A stretch of DNA of 64,000 bases, taken from contig CAWIRE010000012.1 of the NCBI GenBank assembly GCA_963838385.1, positions 176,934-240,933 on the forward strand, in the 5' to 3' direction. Under the pieces are notes generated by a model. It was given only the letters and a program-made list of their open reading frames with translations. It had not been told where the DNA came from and did no database searches. Position numbers and translations under genes: made by a program. Positions 25,817 to 34,713 of the stretch are shown here, in pieces. Origin of the DNA: DAHUYF01 sp963838385 (GTDB lineage Bacteria; Pseudomonadota; Alphaproteobacteria; ATCC43930; CGMCC-115725). How positions within the stretch are numbered: position 1 is the first letter of the stretch; each line of letters opens with the position of its first letter.

Positions 25817-26601
25817 CGCTCAGCGCCGAGCAGCTGGCCTTCGGCTATCGCGGCCACAGCGTCGGCAGCGGCGTCAGCATCGACATCCGCTCGGGCGAGG
25901 TGCTGTGCCTGCTCGGCCCCAATGGCGGCGGCAAGACCACGCTGATGAAGACGCTGCTGGGGCTGCTGCCGGCGTTGGCCGGCCGCGTGCTGCTCGACGG
26001 CGAGGACATCGCGGCGCTGCCGCGCAAGCGGCTCGCCCGCATCATCGGCTACGTGCCGCAGGCGCATCTGGCCTTCTTCCCCTTCGCCGTCCTCGACATC
26101 GTGCTGATGGGGCGGAGCGCGCACATCCCGCTCTTCGCCGCGCCCTCGGACGCCGACCGCGCCGTCGCCGAACGCGCGCTCGGCCAGCTCGGCATCGCCC
26201 ATCTCAAATCGCGCATCTACACCGAGATCAGCGGCGGCGAGCGCCAGCTCGTGCTGATCGCCCGCGCGCTGGCGCAGGAGCCGCGCATCCTGATCATGGA
26301 CGAGCCCACCGCCAGCCTCGATTTCGGCAACCAGCTGCGCGTGCTGAACCAGATCGCCGCGCTCGCCCGCGCCGGGATGTCCGTGGTGTTCTCGACCCAC
26401 GATCCCGACCACGTCTTCCTCTGCGGCGACCGCGTGGCGCTGCTGCATGACGGGCGCATGGAGGAGATCGGCCCGCCCGAGGCGATCATCACCGCCGCCG
26501 CGCTGAAGCGGCTCTACGGCGTCGACGTGCAGGTCGTGGAGCTGCCCGACCACGAGACCCGCACCTGCGTGCCCTCGGTCCACGGGCTCAGGCGGCGGTG
26601 A
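25813..26601 (+). CDS. Metal-chelate ABC transporter, ATPase
   Basis: The 262-residue ATPase has Walker A LLGPNGGGKTT at about 34-44, the signature ISGGERQLVLIARAL near 139-153, Walker B ILIMDEPTASLDFGN and the switch His in STHDPDH. It powers the importer encoded just upstream. Start at ATG 25813 overlaps the permease stop. C-terminal LKRLYGVDVQVVEL is typical of FecE-like ATPases. Confidence 0.95.
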   Translation: MTLSAEQLAFGYRGHSVGSGVSIDIRSGEVLCLLGPNGGGKTTLMKTLLGLLPALAGRVLLDGEDIAALPRKRLARIIGYVPQAHLAFFPFAVLDIVLMGRSAHIPLFAAPSDADRAVAERALGQLGIAHLKSRIYTEISGGERQLVLIARALAQEPRILIMDEPTASLDFGNQLRVLNQIAALARAGMSVVFSTHDPDHVFLCGDRVALLHDGRMEEIGPPEAIITAAALKRLYGVDVQVVELPDHETRTCVPSVHGLRRR

Positions 26602-26704
26602 CTGGCAAGGTCGCCATGTTCTGCACCTGGCTGTCAAACCCTTCGGCCGGCCCTGCCATGACGATGAGTGTGACTGTGGGGCGGAACGGCAGCGTGGCAT
26701 CGGC

Positions 26705-27979
26705 ATGACTAAGGAAATCTCTGCCACCGACCTCGACCTCGCGCGCCATGTCCGGCCCGGCGACACCGTCATCATCGGCCAGGGCTGCGCCGAGGCGCTG
26801 AGCCTGAGCGAGGCGCTGCTCGGCGCGCGCGCCGCGATCGGCCGTTGCCGCGTCTTCCTCGGTCCCGCCTTCGCCGCCAGCTTCCGTCCCGAGCATGGCG
26901 ACCATCTCGCCTTCATGGGCTACGCCGCGAGCGGCAGCAACCAGGCGCTGGCACGCGCCGGCCTGCTCGACATCGTGCCGTGCCATTATTCCGAGCTGCC
27001 GGCGCTCTTCCGCGAGGGCCGCCAGCCGGCCGATGTGGTGCTGCTGCAGGCGGTCGAGGCGGCGGACGGCCGGCTCTTCCTCGGCATGGCCAACGACCAC
27101 CAGATCGACGCCGCGCGCCGGGCGCGCCTGGTCATCGCCGAGATCAACGACCGCGTGCCCGAGACGCCCGGCAGCGAACTGCCCGCGGACATCCGCATCG
27201 ATCTGATGCTGCGCAGCTCGCGTCCGCCCGCGATGCTGGCACCGTCGGCGCTGGGCGAGACCGAGGCGGCGATCGCGCGCCGCGTTGCGTCCCTGGTGCC
27301 GGACGGCGCCACCATCGAGCTCGGCATCGGCGCGCTCCCCGACGCGATCCTCGCCACGCTCACCGGCCACCGCGATCTCGGCATCCATTCCGGCATGCTC
27401 GGCGACGGCGTGGTGACGCTCGCCCAATCGGGCGCGCTCACCAACGCGAGGAAGCCCATCGACCGCGGCATCACCATCGGCGGGCTGCTCTTCGGCACCG
27501 AGCGCCTGTTCGATTTCGCCCATCGCAACCCGGCGCTGCGCCTGATGCCGCCGGCCTATACCCATGGCCACCAGGTGCTGCGGCAGCTGCCCGATTTCAT
27601 CGCCATCAATTCCGCCATCGAGGCCGATCTCACCGGCCAGGTGAATGGCGAGAGCCTGGGCGGGGCCTATCTCGGCGCGGTCGGCGGCCAGGTCGATTTC
27701 CTGCGCGGCGCGCTGGCGGCGCCGCGCGGCCGCTCGATCATCGCGCTGCCGGCGACTGCCCGCGGCGGCAGCGTCAGCCGCATCGTCGCACGGCTCGGCG
27801 ACGGCGCCGTCACCTCGCTGCGCAGCGACATGGACGCGATCGTCACCGAACATGGCGCGGCCGAGCTGCGCGGCCTCTCGCTCGCCCAGCGCGTCCGCCG
27901 CATGATCGCCATCGCCGCCCCACGCTTCCGCGAAGAGCTCGAACGCGCGGCGCATCCGCTGCTGAAGGCGGCGGAGTAG
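26705..27979 (+). CDS. Acetyl-CoA hydrolase/CoA-transferase family protein
   Basis: The 424-residue protein matches the 4-hydroxybutyrate/acetate CoA-transferase group: HVRPGDTVIIGQGCAEALSLSEALL near the start, SELPALFREGRQPADVVLLQ, ATIELGIGALPDAILATL, and the region INSAIEADLTGQVNGESLGG where the catalytic Glu lies, then GGSVSRIVARLGDGAVTSLRSDMDAIVTEHGAAELRGLSLAQR. It moves CoA between acyl groups or hydrolyses acyl-CoA; the substrate cannot be told. It is monocistronic. Confidence 0.9.
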   Translation: MTKEISATDLDLARHVRPGDTVIIGQGCAEALSLSEALLGARAAIGRCRVFLGPAFAASFRPEHGDHLAFMGYAASGSNQALARAGLLDIVPCHYSELPALFREGRQPADVVLLQAVEAADGRLFLGMANDHQIDAARRARLVIAEINDRVPETPGSELPADIRIDLMLRSSRPPAMLAPSALGETEAAIARRVASLVPDGATIELGIGALPDAILATLTGHRDLGIHSGMLGDGVVTLAQSGALTNARKPIDRGITIGGLLFGTERLFDFAHRNPALRLMPPAYTHGHQVLRQLPDFIAINSAIEADLTGQVNGESLGGAYLGAVGGQVDFLRGALAAPRGRSIIALPATARGGSVSRIVARLGDGAVTSLRSDMDAIVTEHGAAELRGLSLAQRVRRMIAIAAPRFREELERAAHPLLKAAE

Positions 27980-27993
27980 AGCGTCTTGCCGCT

Positions 27994-28437
27994 TCACGCC
28001 TTGCGGCGAGGATCGCGTCCGGGATCGCCGCCGGCGGCGGCCACGGCCAGCCTCGCGAGGTAGTGCGCCCAGCCCTGCTCGTGGGCGGCGCAGATCTCCG
28101 CGTCGGGCAGACCGCTATGGGTCATGCGCAGCAGCGTCCCGCCGTCGCGCTCGAGCAGGTCGATCTCGATCAGGCTCGACCCCGGCGGCATCTTGTCGTG
28201 CCCTTGCCAGCCGAAGCTGTAAGCGAGGCGGTGGACCGGGATGACCTCGGTGAACCGGCCTTGAACGGTGTCCTCGCCCGTGACATTGACGAGGTAGAGG
28301 CCATCGAGATGCGGCTCGACCGTCGCCTCCGTGCCCATCCAGCGCAGGATCTTTTCCGGATCCGTGAGGAAGGCGAAGACGGTCGCCTGTGGTGCTGCGA
28401 TCTGGACCTCGCGCCGGACGATGAACCGTTCAGCCAT
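27994..28437 (-). CDS. SRPBCC (AHSA1-type) domain protein
   Basis: The 147-residue protein has a START/Bet v1-like fold of the AHSA1 type: REVQIAAPQATVFAFLTDPEKILRWMGTEATVEPHLDGLYLVNVTG near the N-terminus and TLLRMTHSGLPDAEICAAHEQGWAHYLARLAVAAAGG at the end. These proteins bind hydrophobic ligands; many are partnered with an ArsR regulator, which is absent here. It is divergent from the cyclase gene with a palindrome between them. Confidence 0.87.
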   Translation of the reverse strand: MAERFIVRREVQIAAPQATVFAFLTDPEKILRWMGTEATVEPHLDGLYLVNVTGEDTVQGRFTEVIPVHRLAYSFGWQGHDKMPPGSSLIEIDLLERDGGTLLRMTHSGLPDAEICAAHEQGWAHYLARLAVAAAGGDPGRDPRRKA

Positions 28438-28510
28438 GGGGAAACCTCCATCGGCAAGAGCGCAGCGCGCCGCTCCGTTTCGACCGATTGTCTGAGAGGA
28501 GCGACAGTTC

Positions 28511-28524
28511 ATTTCAGGTGAAAT
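28511..28524. promoter_or_regulatory. Palindrome between SRPBCC and cyclase genes
   Basis: ATTTCAGGTGAAAT has perfect 6-bp arms around GG and lies in the 115-base gap between divergent genes, 29 bases before the cyclase start. Its AT-rich arms stand out in this high-GC context, so it may be a regulator binding site for either gene. Confidence 0.4.
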
Positions 28525-28552
28525 CGTATTCTCACGCAAGGGGGGCAGCCCT

Positions 28553-29674
28553 ATGATCGCGCCGATGCGGCTGCCCTCCACTCTCGCCTGGCTGGTCGAC
28601 GAGGCCGGCACCGTGCGTGGCGCCGACCACTTCCTGGCGGCTCTCGGCGCGAAGCTGATCGCCGACGGCCTGCCGCTCGCCGGCGGTGCTCTGACCTTGA
28701 CCGCGGCTCATCCGATCATCGCCCGCCGTACCTGGTTGTGGCGGGCCGAAACCGGCGCGGTGATCGAGGCGCTGGGCTTCGGGTCGACGGGGCCTGCCGG
28801 GCCGGGCGGCGGCCCGGAACGGGGCAAGGTCGGCCGCGACTGGCTCGCCGGGCTCGGCACCGGGCTGGTGCAGGAGGATGTTGCCGGTCCGGCGGCAGAG
28901 AGCCCGGCGTCAGCCGGCCCGCTGCTCGCCTGGGCGGTCTCCCGGCCGCTCGCCGACCCCGAATCCGTGCTGTTGCGTCAGGCGGCGCGCTTTGCCGCCG
29001 CACCGCTGGCCGGCCTCGGCTTGCAGGCGACGCTGGCGGCGCTGCTCGAGGCCTATCTCGGCCGCCGCGGCGCCGCACAGGTGCTGGCGGGGCGGTCGCG
29101 CCGCGAGCCCGGCGAGACCATCCGCGCGGTGCTGCTCTTTGGCGATTTGCGCGGCTTCACCGAATTGTCGGAGTCCATGGCGCCGGAGGCGGTGGTGGCG
29201 GCGCTGGACGCCTGGTTCGATCGCATCGCCGGCGCCGTTCACGCGTTCGGCGGCGAGGTGCTGAAGTTCATCGGCGACGGCGTGCTGGCGATCTTCCCGA
29301 TCGGCGAACGGCCGTCTTCCGCCGCCTGCGATGCCGCGCTCAGCGCCGTCGCCGCGGCCCGGGCGGGCATGGCCCATCTCGACCAGGCGCGCGGCCGGCA
29401 AGGCCTGCCGTCGCTGCATTTCGGCCTGGCGCTCCATCTCGGCGACATGCTGTGGGGCAATGTCGGTACCGCCGACCGGCTGGACTTCACCGCGATCGGC
29501 CCTGCCGTCAACCTGGTCAGCCGGCTCGAAGGTCTGTGCCGCCCCCTCGGCCGCAACGTTCTCGTCACCGGCGCGGTTGCCGCGGAGACGACGACGGCAC
29601 TGGTCCCGCTGGGCGAGCACCGCTTGCGCGGCATCGCCGCGCCCTGCGCGGTCTTCACGCTGCCGGAGGCGTAA
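28553..29674 (+). CDS. Class III adenylate/guanylate cyclase domain protein
   Basis: The 373-residue protein has an N-terminal part of unknown fold (about 1-180) and a C-terminal class III cyclase domain. Visible motifs are RAVLLFGDLRGFTELSE (first metal Asp) at about 191-207, FGGEVLKFIGDGVLAIF (second metal Asp) and DRLDFTAIGPAVNLVSRLEGL. It probably makes cAMP from ATP in response to a signal read by the N-terminal part. It has no membrane segment and is not in an operon. Confidence 0.88.
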   Translation: MIAPMRLPSTLAWLVDEAGTVRGADHFLAALGAKLIADGLPLAGGALTLTAAHPIIARRTWLWRAETGAVIEALGFGSTGPAGPGGGPERGKVGRDWLAGLGTGLVQEDVAGPAAESPASAGPLLAWAVSRPLADPESVLLRQAARFAAAPLAGLGLQATLAALLEAYLGRRGAAQVLAGRSRREPGETIRAVLLFGDLRGFTELSESMAPEAVVAALDAWFDRIAGAVHAFGGEVLKFIGDGVLAIFPIGERPSSAACDAALSAVAAARAGMAHLDQARGRQGLPSLHFGLALHLGDMLWGNVGTADRLDFTAIGPAVNLVSRLEGLCRPLGRNVLVTGAVAAETTTALVPLGEHRLRGIAAPCAVFTLPEA

Positions 29675-29733
29675 GCTCGACCGGGCCGACCGGGACGCGG
29701 GCCGCGGGAACGATGCCGGCGGCAGCGGCGGCG

Positions 29734-30135
29734 TCAGTGATGCCCGCCGCCAAAATGCCCGCCGCCATGGCCGCCGGCGAAATGGCCGCCGCCATGCCAT
29801 CCGCCATGCCCGTGCCATCCGCCATGCCCATGCCATCCACCATGACCGTGCCAGCCTCTGCCGCCGTACCAGCCGCCATAGCCGACCCAGCCGAAGGGGT
29901 AGTAGCCGAAGGCATAGGGCCCATAGGGATAGGCGGCATCCATCGCCGCCCAATCGTACTGGCGCGCGAGATTTTGGTTCTGCAGGCACATGGCATAGGC
30001 GGACGTTCCCGGCTGGAACCCATAGCCGCTGCAGGCCGCCTCGTCCTCGGCCTGGAGCTCCGCCGGCGAGACACATCCGGCAAGCGCCAGCGGAACGGCG
30101 AGCGAGAAGAGGATCACGGCCATTTTTCTTGTCAT
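29734..30135 (-). CDS. His/Gly-rich repeat lipoprotein
   Basis: The 133-residue product has a lipoprotein signal (VPLALAGC, lipid-bearing Cys21). A short middle part (residues 22-75) includes two Cys, and a low-complexity C-terminal tail has three tandem GHGGWH repeats (about 96-114) followed by HGGGHFAGGHGGGHFGGGHH. The His-rich tail would bind metals such as Ni, Zn or Cu in the periplasm; that is inference from composition. The tandem repeat is visible in DNA at about 29785-29850. It does not match a named family I know. Confidence 0.7.
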   Translation of the reverse strand: MTRKMAVILFSLAVPLALAGCVSPAELQAEDEAACSGYGFQPGTSAYAMCLQNQNLARQYDWAAMDAAYPYGPYAFGYYPFGWVGYGGWYGGRGWHGHGGWHGHGGWHGHGGWHGGGHFAGGHGGGHFGGGHH

Positions 30136-30379
30136 CGCACGTCGCTTCCTGGTCGCGGGTTGGCCTCATGGGGCCGCGTTCCCGGCTCGTCCGGCAAGGC
30201 TGCGGCGGCAGCAGGGCCGCACACTCCCATATCTGAGAACGCCGCGTCGGCGCGGTAATCCGGCGCTACGATTAAATCCGTGCAACACGCCGCGGATGAC
30301 AGGCACGTCATCGCGGCCTCGGCCATGTCAGCCGGCGCTCCTCAAGGGATTGGGCATCGCTGCGACGGATGATGCTGCA

Positions 30380-31978
30380 TCACCCGCCCGCATCCTCCAG
30401 CACCATCGCCGCGCCCTTCTCGGCGATCATGATGGTCGGCGCGTTGGTGTTGCCGCTGACCAGCGTCGGCATGATCGAGGCGTCGATGACGCGCAAGGCC
30501 TCGATGCCGCGCACCCGCAGCCGCTCGTCGACCACGGCCAGCGTGTCGCCGCCCATCTTGCAGGTGCCGACCGGGTGGTACTCGGTCTCGGCCGTGGCGC
30601 GGATGAAATCCTCGAGCTGCGCGTCGGAGATCTGCGCCGCGCCGGGCAGGCGCTCGGGACCCAGATGCGGCCGGAACGCGCTCGCCGCCAGGATTTCGCG
30701 GCCGCGCCGGATGCCGTCGATCAGGATCTTCATGTCATAGCCCGAGGCGAGATAGTTGGGATCGATCACCGGCGGCTTCAGCGGATCGATCGAGCCCAGC
30801 CGGATCTCGCCGCGGCTCTCCGGCCTGAGGCAGCAGGCATGCAGCGTGATGCCGTGGCCGTCGAGCTGGGTGCGGCCATGATCGACCACCTGGGCCGGGA
30901 TGAAGTGGAACTGGATGTCCGGCGTCGCCGCCTCGCCGCGGCTCGACACGAAGGCGCCGGCCTCGGCGATGTTGCTGGTGCCGGGGCCGGTCTTGAGCAG
31001 CGCGAATTGCAGCGCCGTCAGCGCCGAGGCCAGCCCGCGGCTCTTGCCGTCGAGCGTCACCGCGTGCTGCGCGCGCTGGACGAGATTGACGTTGAGATGG
31101 TCCTGCAGGTTCTTGCCGACCCCCGGCACGTCCGCCACCACCGGCATGCCCGTCGCGCGCAGCTCCTCGGCGGGGCCGATGCCCGAGAGCAGCAGCAGAT
31201 GCGGCGAGTTGATGGCGCCGGCGGCGAGCAGCACCTCGCGCGCCGCCCGCGCCTGCCGGCTTTGGCCGTTCTCGACGTAATCGACGCCGACGGCGCGGTC
31301 GCGCTCGATCACGATGCGCGTCGCCTGGGCGCCGGTGGCGATCGCGAGGTTGGGCCGCGCTGCCACCGGGTGGAGATAGGCCGCCGCGGCGCTCCAGCGC
31401 TCGCCGCGCCGCTGCGTCACCTGGAAGAGGCCGCAGCCCTGCTGCGTCGCGCCGTTGAAATCGGGGTTGAGCGGGATGCCGGCCTCCTGCGCCGCCGCGA
31501 GGAAGACGCGGCTGAGCGCGTTGGTGTAAGGCCGCTCGGCGACGTTGAGCGGCCCGTCGCCGCCGTGGAACTCGTCCTTGAGCCGCTCGTTGCGCTCGGC
31601 CTTCTTGAAGAAGGGCAGCACGTCGGCGTAGCTCCACCCGGCATTGCCGAGTTGTCGCCAGCGCTCGTAATCCGCCGCCTGGCCGCGGATATAGACCATG
31701 GCGTTGATCGAGCTCGACCCGCCCAGCACCTTGCCGCGCGGCCAGTAGAGGCGCCGTCCCTTCAGCGCCGGCTGCGGCGCGGTGTCGTACTGCCAGTTGA
31801 AGCGCGGCGTGCCGAGACGGCCGATGCCTGCCGGCATGCGCACCAGCAGCGAGCGGTCGGAGCCGCCGGCCTCGAGCAGCAGCACGCGGCAGGCGGGATC
31901 GGCCGAGAGCCGGTTGGCCAGCACCGACCCGGCCGAGCCGGAGCCGATGATGACGTAGTCGTATTCCGCGCTGGCCAT
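30380..31978 (-). CDS. GMC family oxidoreductase (choline/alcohol dehydrogenase type)
   Basis: The 532-residue FAD enzyme has the GMC motifs YDYVIIGSGSAGSVLANRLSAD at the N-terminus, YWPRGKVLGGSSSINAMVYIRG (GMC signature 1), LAAGAINSPHLLLLSGIGP (signature 2) and the catalytic His region EYHPVGTCKMGGD and SGNTNAPTIMIAEKGA near the end. It oxidises an alcohol. BetA-like choline dehydrogenase is close in sequence pattern, but no betaine genes are near, so the substrate is left open. I chose the ATG at 31978, the usual position before the FAD motif. Confidence 0.92.
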   Translation of the reverse strand: MASAEYDYVIIGSGSAGSVLANRLSADPACRVLLLEAGGSDRSLLVRMPAGIGRLGTPRFNWQYDTAPQPALKGRRLYWPRGKVLGGSSSINAMVYIRGQAADYERWRQLGNAGWSYADVLPFFKKAERNERLKDEFHGGDGPLNVAERPYTNALSRVFLAAAQEAGIPLNPDFNGATQQGCGLFQVTQRRGERWSAAAAYLHPVAARPNLAIATGAQATRIVIERDRAVGVDYVENGQSRQARAAREVLLAAGAINSPHLLLLSGIGPAEELRATGMPVVADVPGVGKNLQDHLNVNLVQRAQHAVTLDGKSRGLASALTALQFALLKTGPGTSNIAEAGAFVSSRGEAATPDIQFHFIPAQVVDHGRTQLDGHGITLHACCLRPESRGEIRLGSIDPLKPPVIDPNYLASGYDMKILIDGIRRGREILAASAFRPHLGPERLPGAAQISDAQLEDFIRATAETEYHPVGTCKMGGDTLAVVDERLRVRGIEALRVIDASIMPTLVSGNTNAPTIMIAEKGAAMVLEDAGG

Positions 31979-32281
31979 GTCCCCTCCCCGGTATTGGCTG
32001 GGGCCGAGTATCGGCAAGCGCCGCGCGCGATGCCAGTGCCGGAACGTGAAAGCGGCGGGCCCGCAACGGCCCGCCGCTTTCGTCGTGCCCCGCCGCCCCG
32101 CTTGCGCGGCAAGGTCGACCGGCGCCGGGCCGAGGGGCAACCCGGCGCTCGTCCTTCTTCATTCAACTTCCATGCCAGCAGAAAGCGCCGGATTTCCGCG
32201 GGTTTCTCGCGGAGACGCCGCGTCGCCCGGGCATTTTGCCCGGGCGGAATGCGCGTCCTTGCAGAAGGCGCGAGAGGCGGC
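31979..32281. other. Intergenic stretch with two hairpins
   Basis: This 303-base gap upstream of the GMC gene has no credible gene. It holds a long hairpin, AAAGCGGCGGGCC (32049-32061) with GGCCCGCCGCTTT (32068-32080) around a CGCAAC loop, and a second one, GCCCGGGCA (32225-32233) with TGCCCGGGC (32237-32245). The first has A and T flanks that could give two-way termination, but long T runs are missing. The second could end the nitrilase-family gene's transcript. Confidence 0.5.
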
Positions 32282-33145
32282 TCAGATCGCGGTCAGCGGC
32301 GTGTAGGTCTCGGGCCGGCGGTCGCGGAAGAACTGCCAGAGATTGCGCACCTCGCGCACCATGTCCCAATCCATCTCGGCGGTGAGCAGCTCGTCCTTGT
32401 CCTCGCTCGCCTTGGCGATGATCTTGCCGCGCGGATTGACGAAATAGGCCGAGCCGTAGAAGCGGCCGATGTTCCAGGGCTGCTCCGTGCCGACGCGGTT
32501 GACGGCGCCGATATAGCAGCCATTCGCCACCGCCGCCGCCGGCTGCTCGAGCTCCCAGAGATACTGGCTCAAGCCCGCCACCGTGGCCGAGGGGTTGACG
32601 ATGTATTCGGCGCCGTTCAGCGCCAGCGCGCGCCAGCCCTCGGGGAAATGCCGGTCATAGCAGATATAGACGCCGAGCTTGCAATATCCCGTCTGGAACA
32701 CGGGATAGCCGCTGTTGCCCGGCTTGAAGAAGAATTTCTCGTAGAAGCCGGCGACCTGCGGGATGTGCGTCTTGCGGTACTTGCCGAGATATCGGCCGTC
32801 GGCGTCGATCACCGCCGCGGTGTTGTAGTAGATGCCGGTGATGTCCTCCTCGTAGATCGGGACCACGATCACCATGGCGTGCTTCTTCGCCAGCTCCTGC
32901 ATCAGCCGCGTGGTCGGCCCGTCGGGAATCTTCTCCACCGCGCCGTACCATTTGGCGTCCTGGCTCGGGCAGAAATAGGGCTGGGTGAAGACCTCCTGCA
33001 TGCAGAGCACCTGCACCTTGGCCTTGCCCGCCGCCTCGATCAGCGGCAGGTGCGCCTCGATCATGCGCTGGCGGATCTGCTCCGGCGACATCGAGGTGTC
33101 GCCCTTGAGGCCCATCTGGATGAGCCCGCCCTTGAGGATGGTCAT
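32282..33145 (-). CDS. Nitrilase-superfamily N-carbamoyl-beta-alanine hydrolase
   Basis: The 287-residue enzyme belongs to the carbon-nitrogen hydrolase superfamily, beta-ureidopropionase branch. The catalytic triad is visible: Glu in LCMQEVFTQPYFC, Lys in KYRKTHIPQVAGFYEKFFF and Cys in GVYICYDRHFPEGWRALALNGA. It probably cleaves N-carbamoyl-beta-alanine to beta-alanine, CO2 and ammonia, the third step of reductive pyrimidine breakdown. It follows the dihydropyrimidinase gene by 13 bases on the same strand. Confidence 0.9.
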   Translation of the reverse strand: MTILKGGLIQMGLKGDTSMSPEQIRQRMIEAHLPLIEAAGKAKVQVLCMQEVFTQPYFCPSQDAKWYGAVEKIPDGPTTRLMQELAKKHAMVIVVPIYEEDITGIYYNTAAVIDADGRYLGKYRKTHIPQVAGFYEKFFFKPGNSGYPVFQTGYCKLGVYICYDRHFPEGWRALALNGAEYIVNPSATVAGLSQYLWELEQPAAAVANGCYIGAVNRVGTEQPWNIGRFYGSAYFVNPRGKIIAKASEDKDELLTAEMDWDMVREVRNLWQFFRDRRPETYTPLTAI

Positions 33146-33158
33146 CGCCGCCCCTCCC

Positions 33159-34610
33159 TCACTCGGCCGCGTCGCGCAGCACCGGCGCCGGCCGCTCCAG
33201 CGCCGCCTTCTGCAGCAGCGCCTGGTAATAGGCGGGGAAGGGCGGCCGGTCGACATAACGTCCGGCGCCCTTCTCGGTGCGGAGATCGCCGTCGCGCCAG
33301 ACGATCTTCCCTTGCGACAAGGTCACGACGCTGACGCCTTCCACCTCCATGCCCTCGAAGATGTTGAAATCGACCTTCTGGTGATGCGTCTTGGCCGAGA
33401 TGCGCCGCGTCTTCTTGGGATCCCACACGACGAGGTCGGCATCCGCGCCCGGCGCCACCACGCCCTTGCGCGGATAGAGGTTGAAGATCTTCGCCGCACT
33501 GGCCGAGGTCGCGGCCACGAACTCGTTGGGCGTGAGCCGGCCGGTGTTGACGCCGTGGTGCCACAGCACCTGCATGCGGTCCTCGACGCCGCCGGTGCCG
33601 TTGGGTATGCGGGTGAAATCCTCGCGCCCCATTGCTTTTTGCGGCGCGCAGAAGCAGCAATGATCGGTGGCGGTGGTCTGCAGCGTTCCCGCCTGCAGCG
33701 CGCGCCACAGCACCGCCTGATGCTCCTTCGGGCGGAAGGGCGGGCTCATCACATAGGCCGCCGCGGTGTCGAAATCCTTGTTGCGGTAGACGCTGTCATC
33801 GACCAGCAGGTGGCCGGCCAGCACCTCGCCGAAGACGCGCTGGCCCTCGGCCCGCGCGCGCGCGATCGCCTCCACCGCCTCGCGGCAGGAATTGTGCACG
33901 ATGTAGAGCGGCACGCCCAGCACCTGCGCCAGGCGGATGGCGCGGTTCGCCGCCTCGCCCTCGACCGCCGGCGGGCGCGACAGCGGATGGCCTTCGGGCC
34001 CGGTGATGCCGGATTTGAGCAGCGCCTGCTGCAGGTGGAAGACCAGCTCGCCGTTCTCGGCATGGACGGTGCAGAGCGCTCCCAGCTCGCGCGCGCGCAG
34101 GAAGCTTTTCACCAGGATCTCGTCATCGGCCATGATGGCGTTCTTGTACGCCATGAAATGCTTGAAGCTGTTGACGCCATGCTTCTCGACCAGCGTGCCC
34201 ATGTCCTTGGGCACGCTCTCGTCCCACCAGGTGACGGCGACGTGGAAGCTGTAATCGGTGGCTGCCTTCTCGGCCCAGCCGCGCCATTTGCGGTAGGCCT
34301 CGAGCAGGTTCTCCTGCGGGTTCGGGATGACGAAGTCGATGATCATCGTCGTGCCGCCGGCCGCCGCCGCGGAGGTGCCGGAGAAGAAATCCTCCGACGC
34401 CACCGTGCCCATGAAGGGCAGCTCCATATGCGTGTGCGGGTCGATGCCGCCCGGCATCACCAGCGCGCCGCCGGCATCGATGGTCTCGGCGCCGGTCGGT
34501 GCCGAGAGGCCCGCGCCCACCGCCTTGATGGTGCCGCCCTCCACCAGCACGTCCGCGCGCTGGCTCGCATCGGCGTTCACCACCGTACCGCCACGGATCA
34601 GGATCGCCAT
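33159..34610 (-). CDS. hydA: Dihydropyrimidinase (hydantoinase)
   Basis: This 483-residue amidohydrolase opens the ring of dihydrouracil or dihydrothymine. It has the metal motif GGIDPHTHMELPF with His59 and His61, the carboxylated Lys region GVNSFKHFMAYKNAIM, the His ligands in CTVHAENG and PLYIVHNS, and the Asp motif TTATDHCCF. Length and motifs match dihydropyrimidinases rather than allantoinase or dihydroorotase. A RutR-like operator lies 41 bases upstream between it and the transaminase gene. Confidence 0.94.
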   Translation of the reverse strand: MAILIRGGTVVNADASQRADVLVEGGTIKAVGAGLSAPTGAETIDAGGALVMPGGIDPHTHMELPFMGTVASEDFFSGTSAAAAGGTTMIIDFVIPNPQENLLEAYRKWRGWAEKAATDYSFHVAVTWWDESVPKDMGTLVEKHGVNSFKHFMAYKNAIMADDEILVKSFLRARELGALCTVHAENGELVFHLQQALLKSGITGPEGHPLSRPPAVEGEAANRAIRLAQVLGVPLYIVHNSCREAVEAIARARAEGQRVFGEVLAGHLLVDDSVYRNKDFDTAAAYVMSPPFRPKEHQAVLWRALQAGTLQTTATDHCCFCAPQKAMGREDFTRIPNGTGGVEDRMQVLWHHGVNTGRLTPNEFVAATSASAAKIFNLYPRKGVVAPGADADLVVWDPKKTRRISAKTHHQKVDFNIFEGMEVEGVSVVTLSQGKIVWRDGDLRTEKGAGRYVDRPPFPAYYQALLQKAALERPAPVLRDAAE

Positions 34611-34650
34611 CGCCGCCTCCCTGAATGCTGTCCGGCGAGGGTACGCCAGA

Positions 34651-34668
34651 CTTGACCGTTTGATCAAG
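34651..34668. promoter_or_regulatory. RutR-like operator, site 1
   Basis: CTTGACCGTTTGATCAAG lies midway between the divergent dihydropyrimidinase (start 34610) and transaminase (start 34714) genes. It fits the pattern TTGACC-N4-GGTCAA known for RutR with one substitution and has perfect outer arms CTTGA and TCAAG. A RutR-like gene is encoded 1.6 kb away, with related sites by its own start. Control of both flanking genes is inferred. Confidence 0.65.
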
Positions 34669-34713
34669 TAAGGCCGAAGATGGGGCGACCGATCCCCCGA
34701 GGAGATGCAGGCG

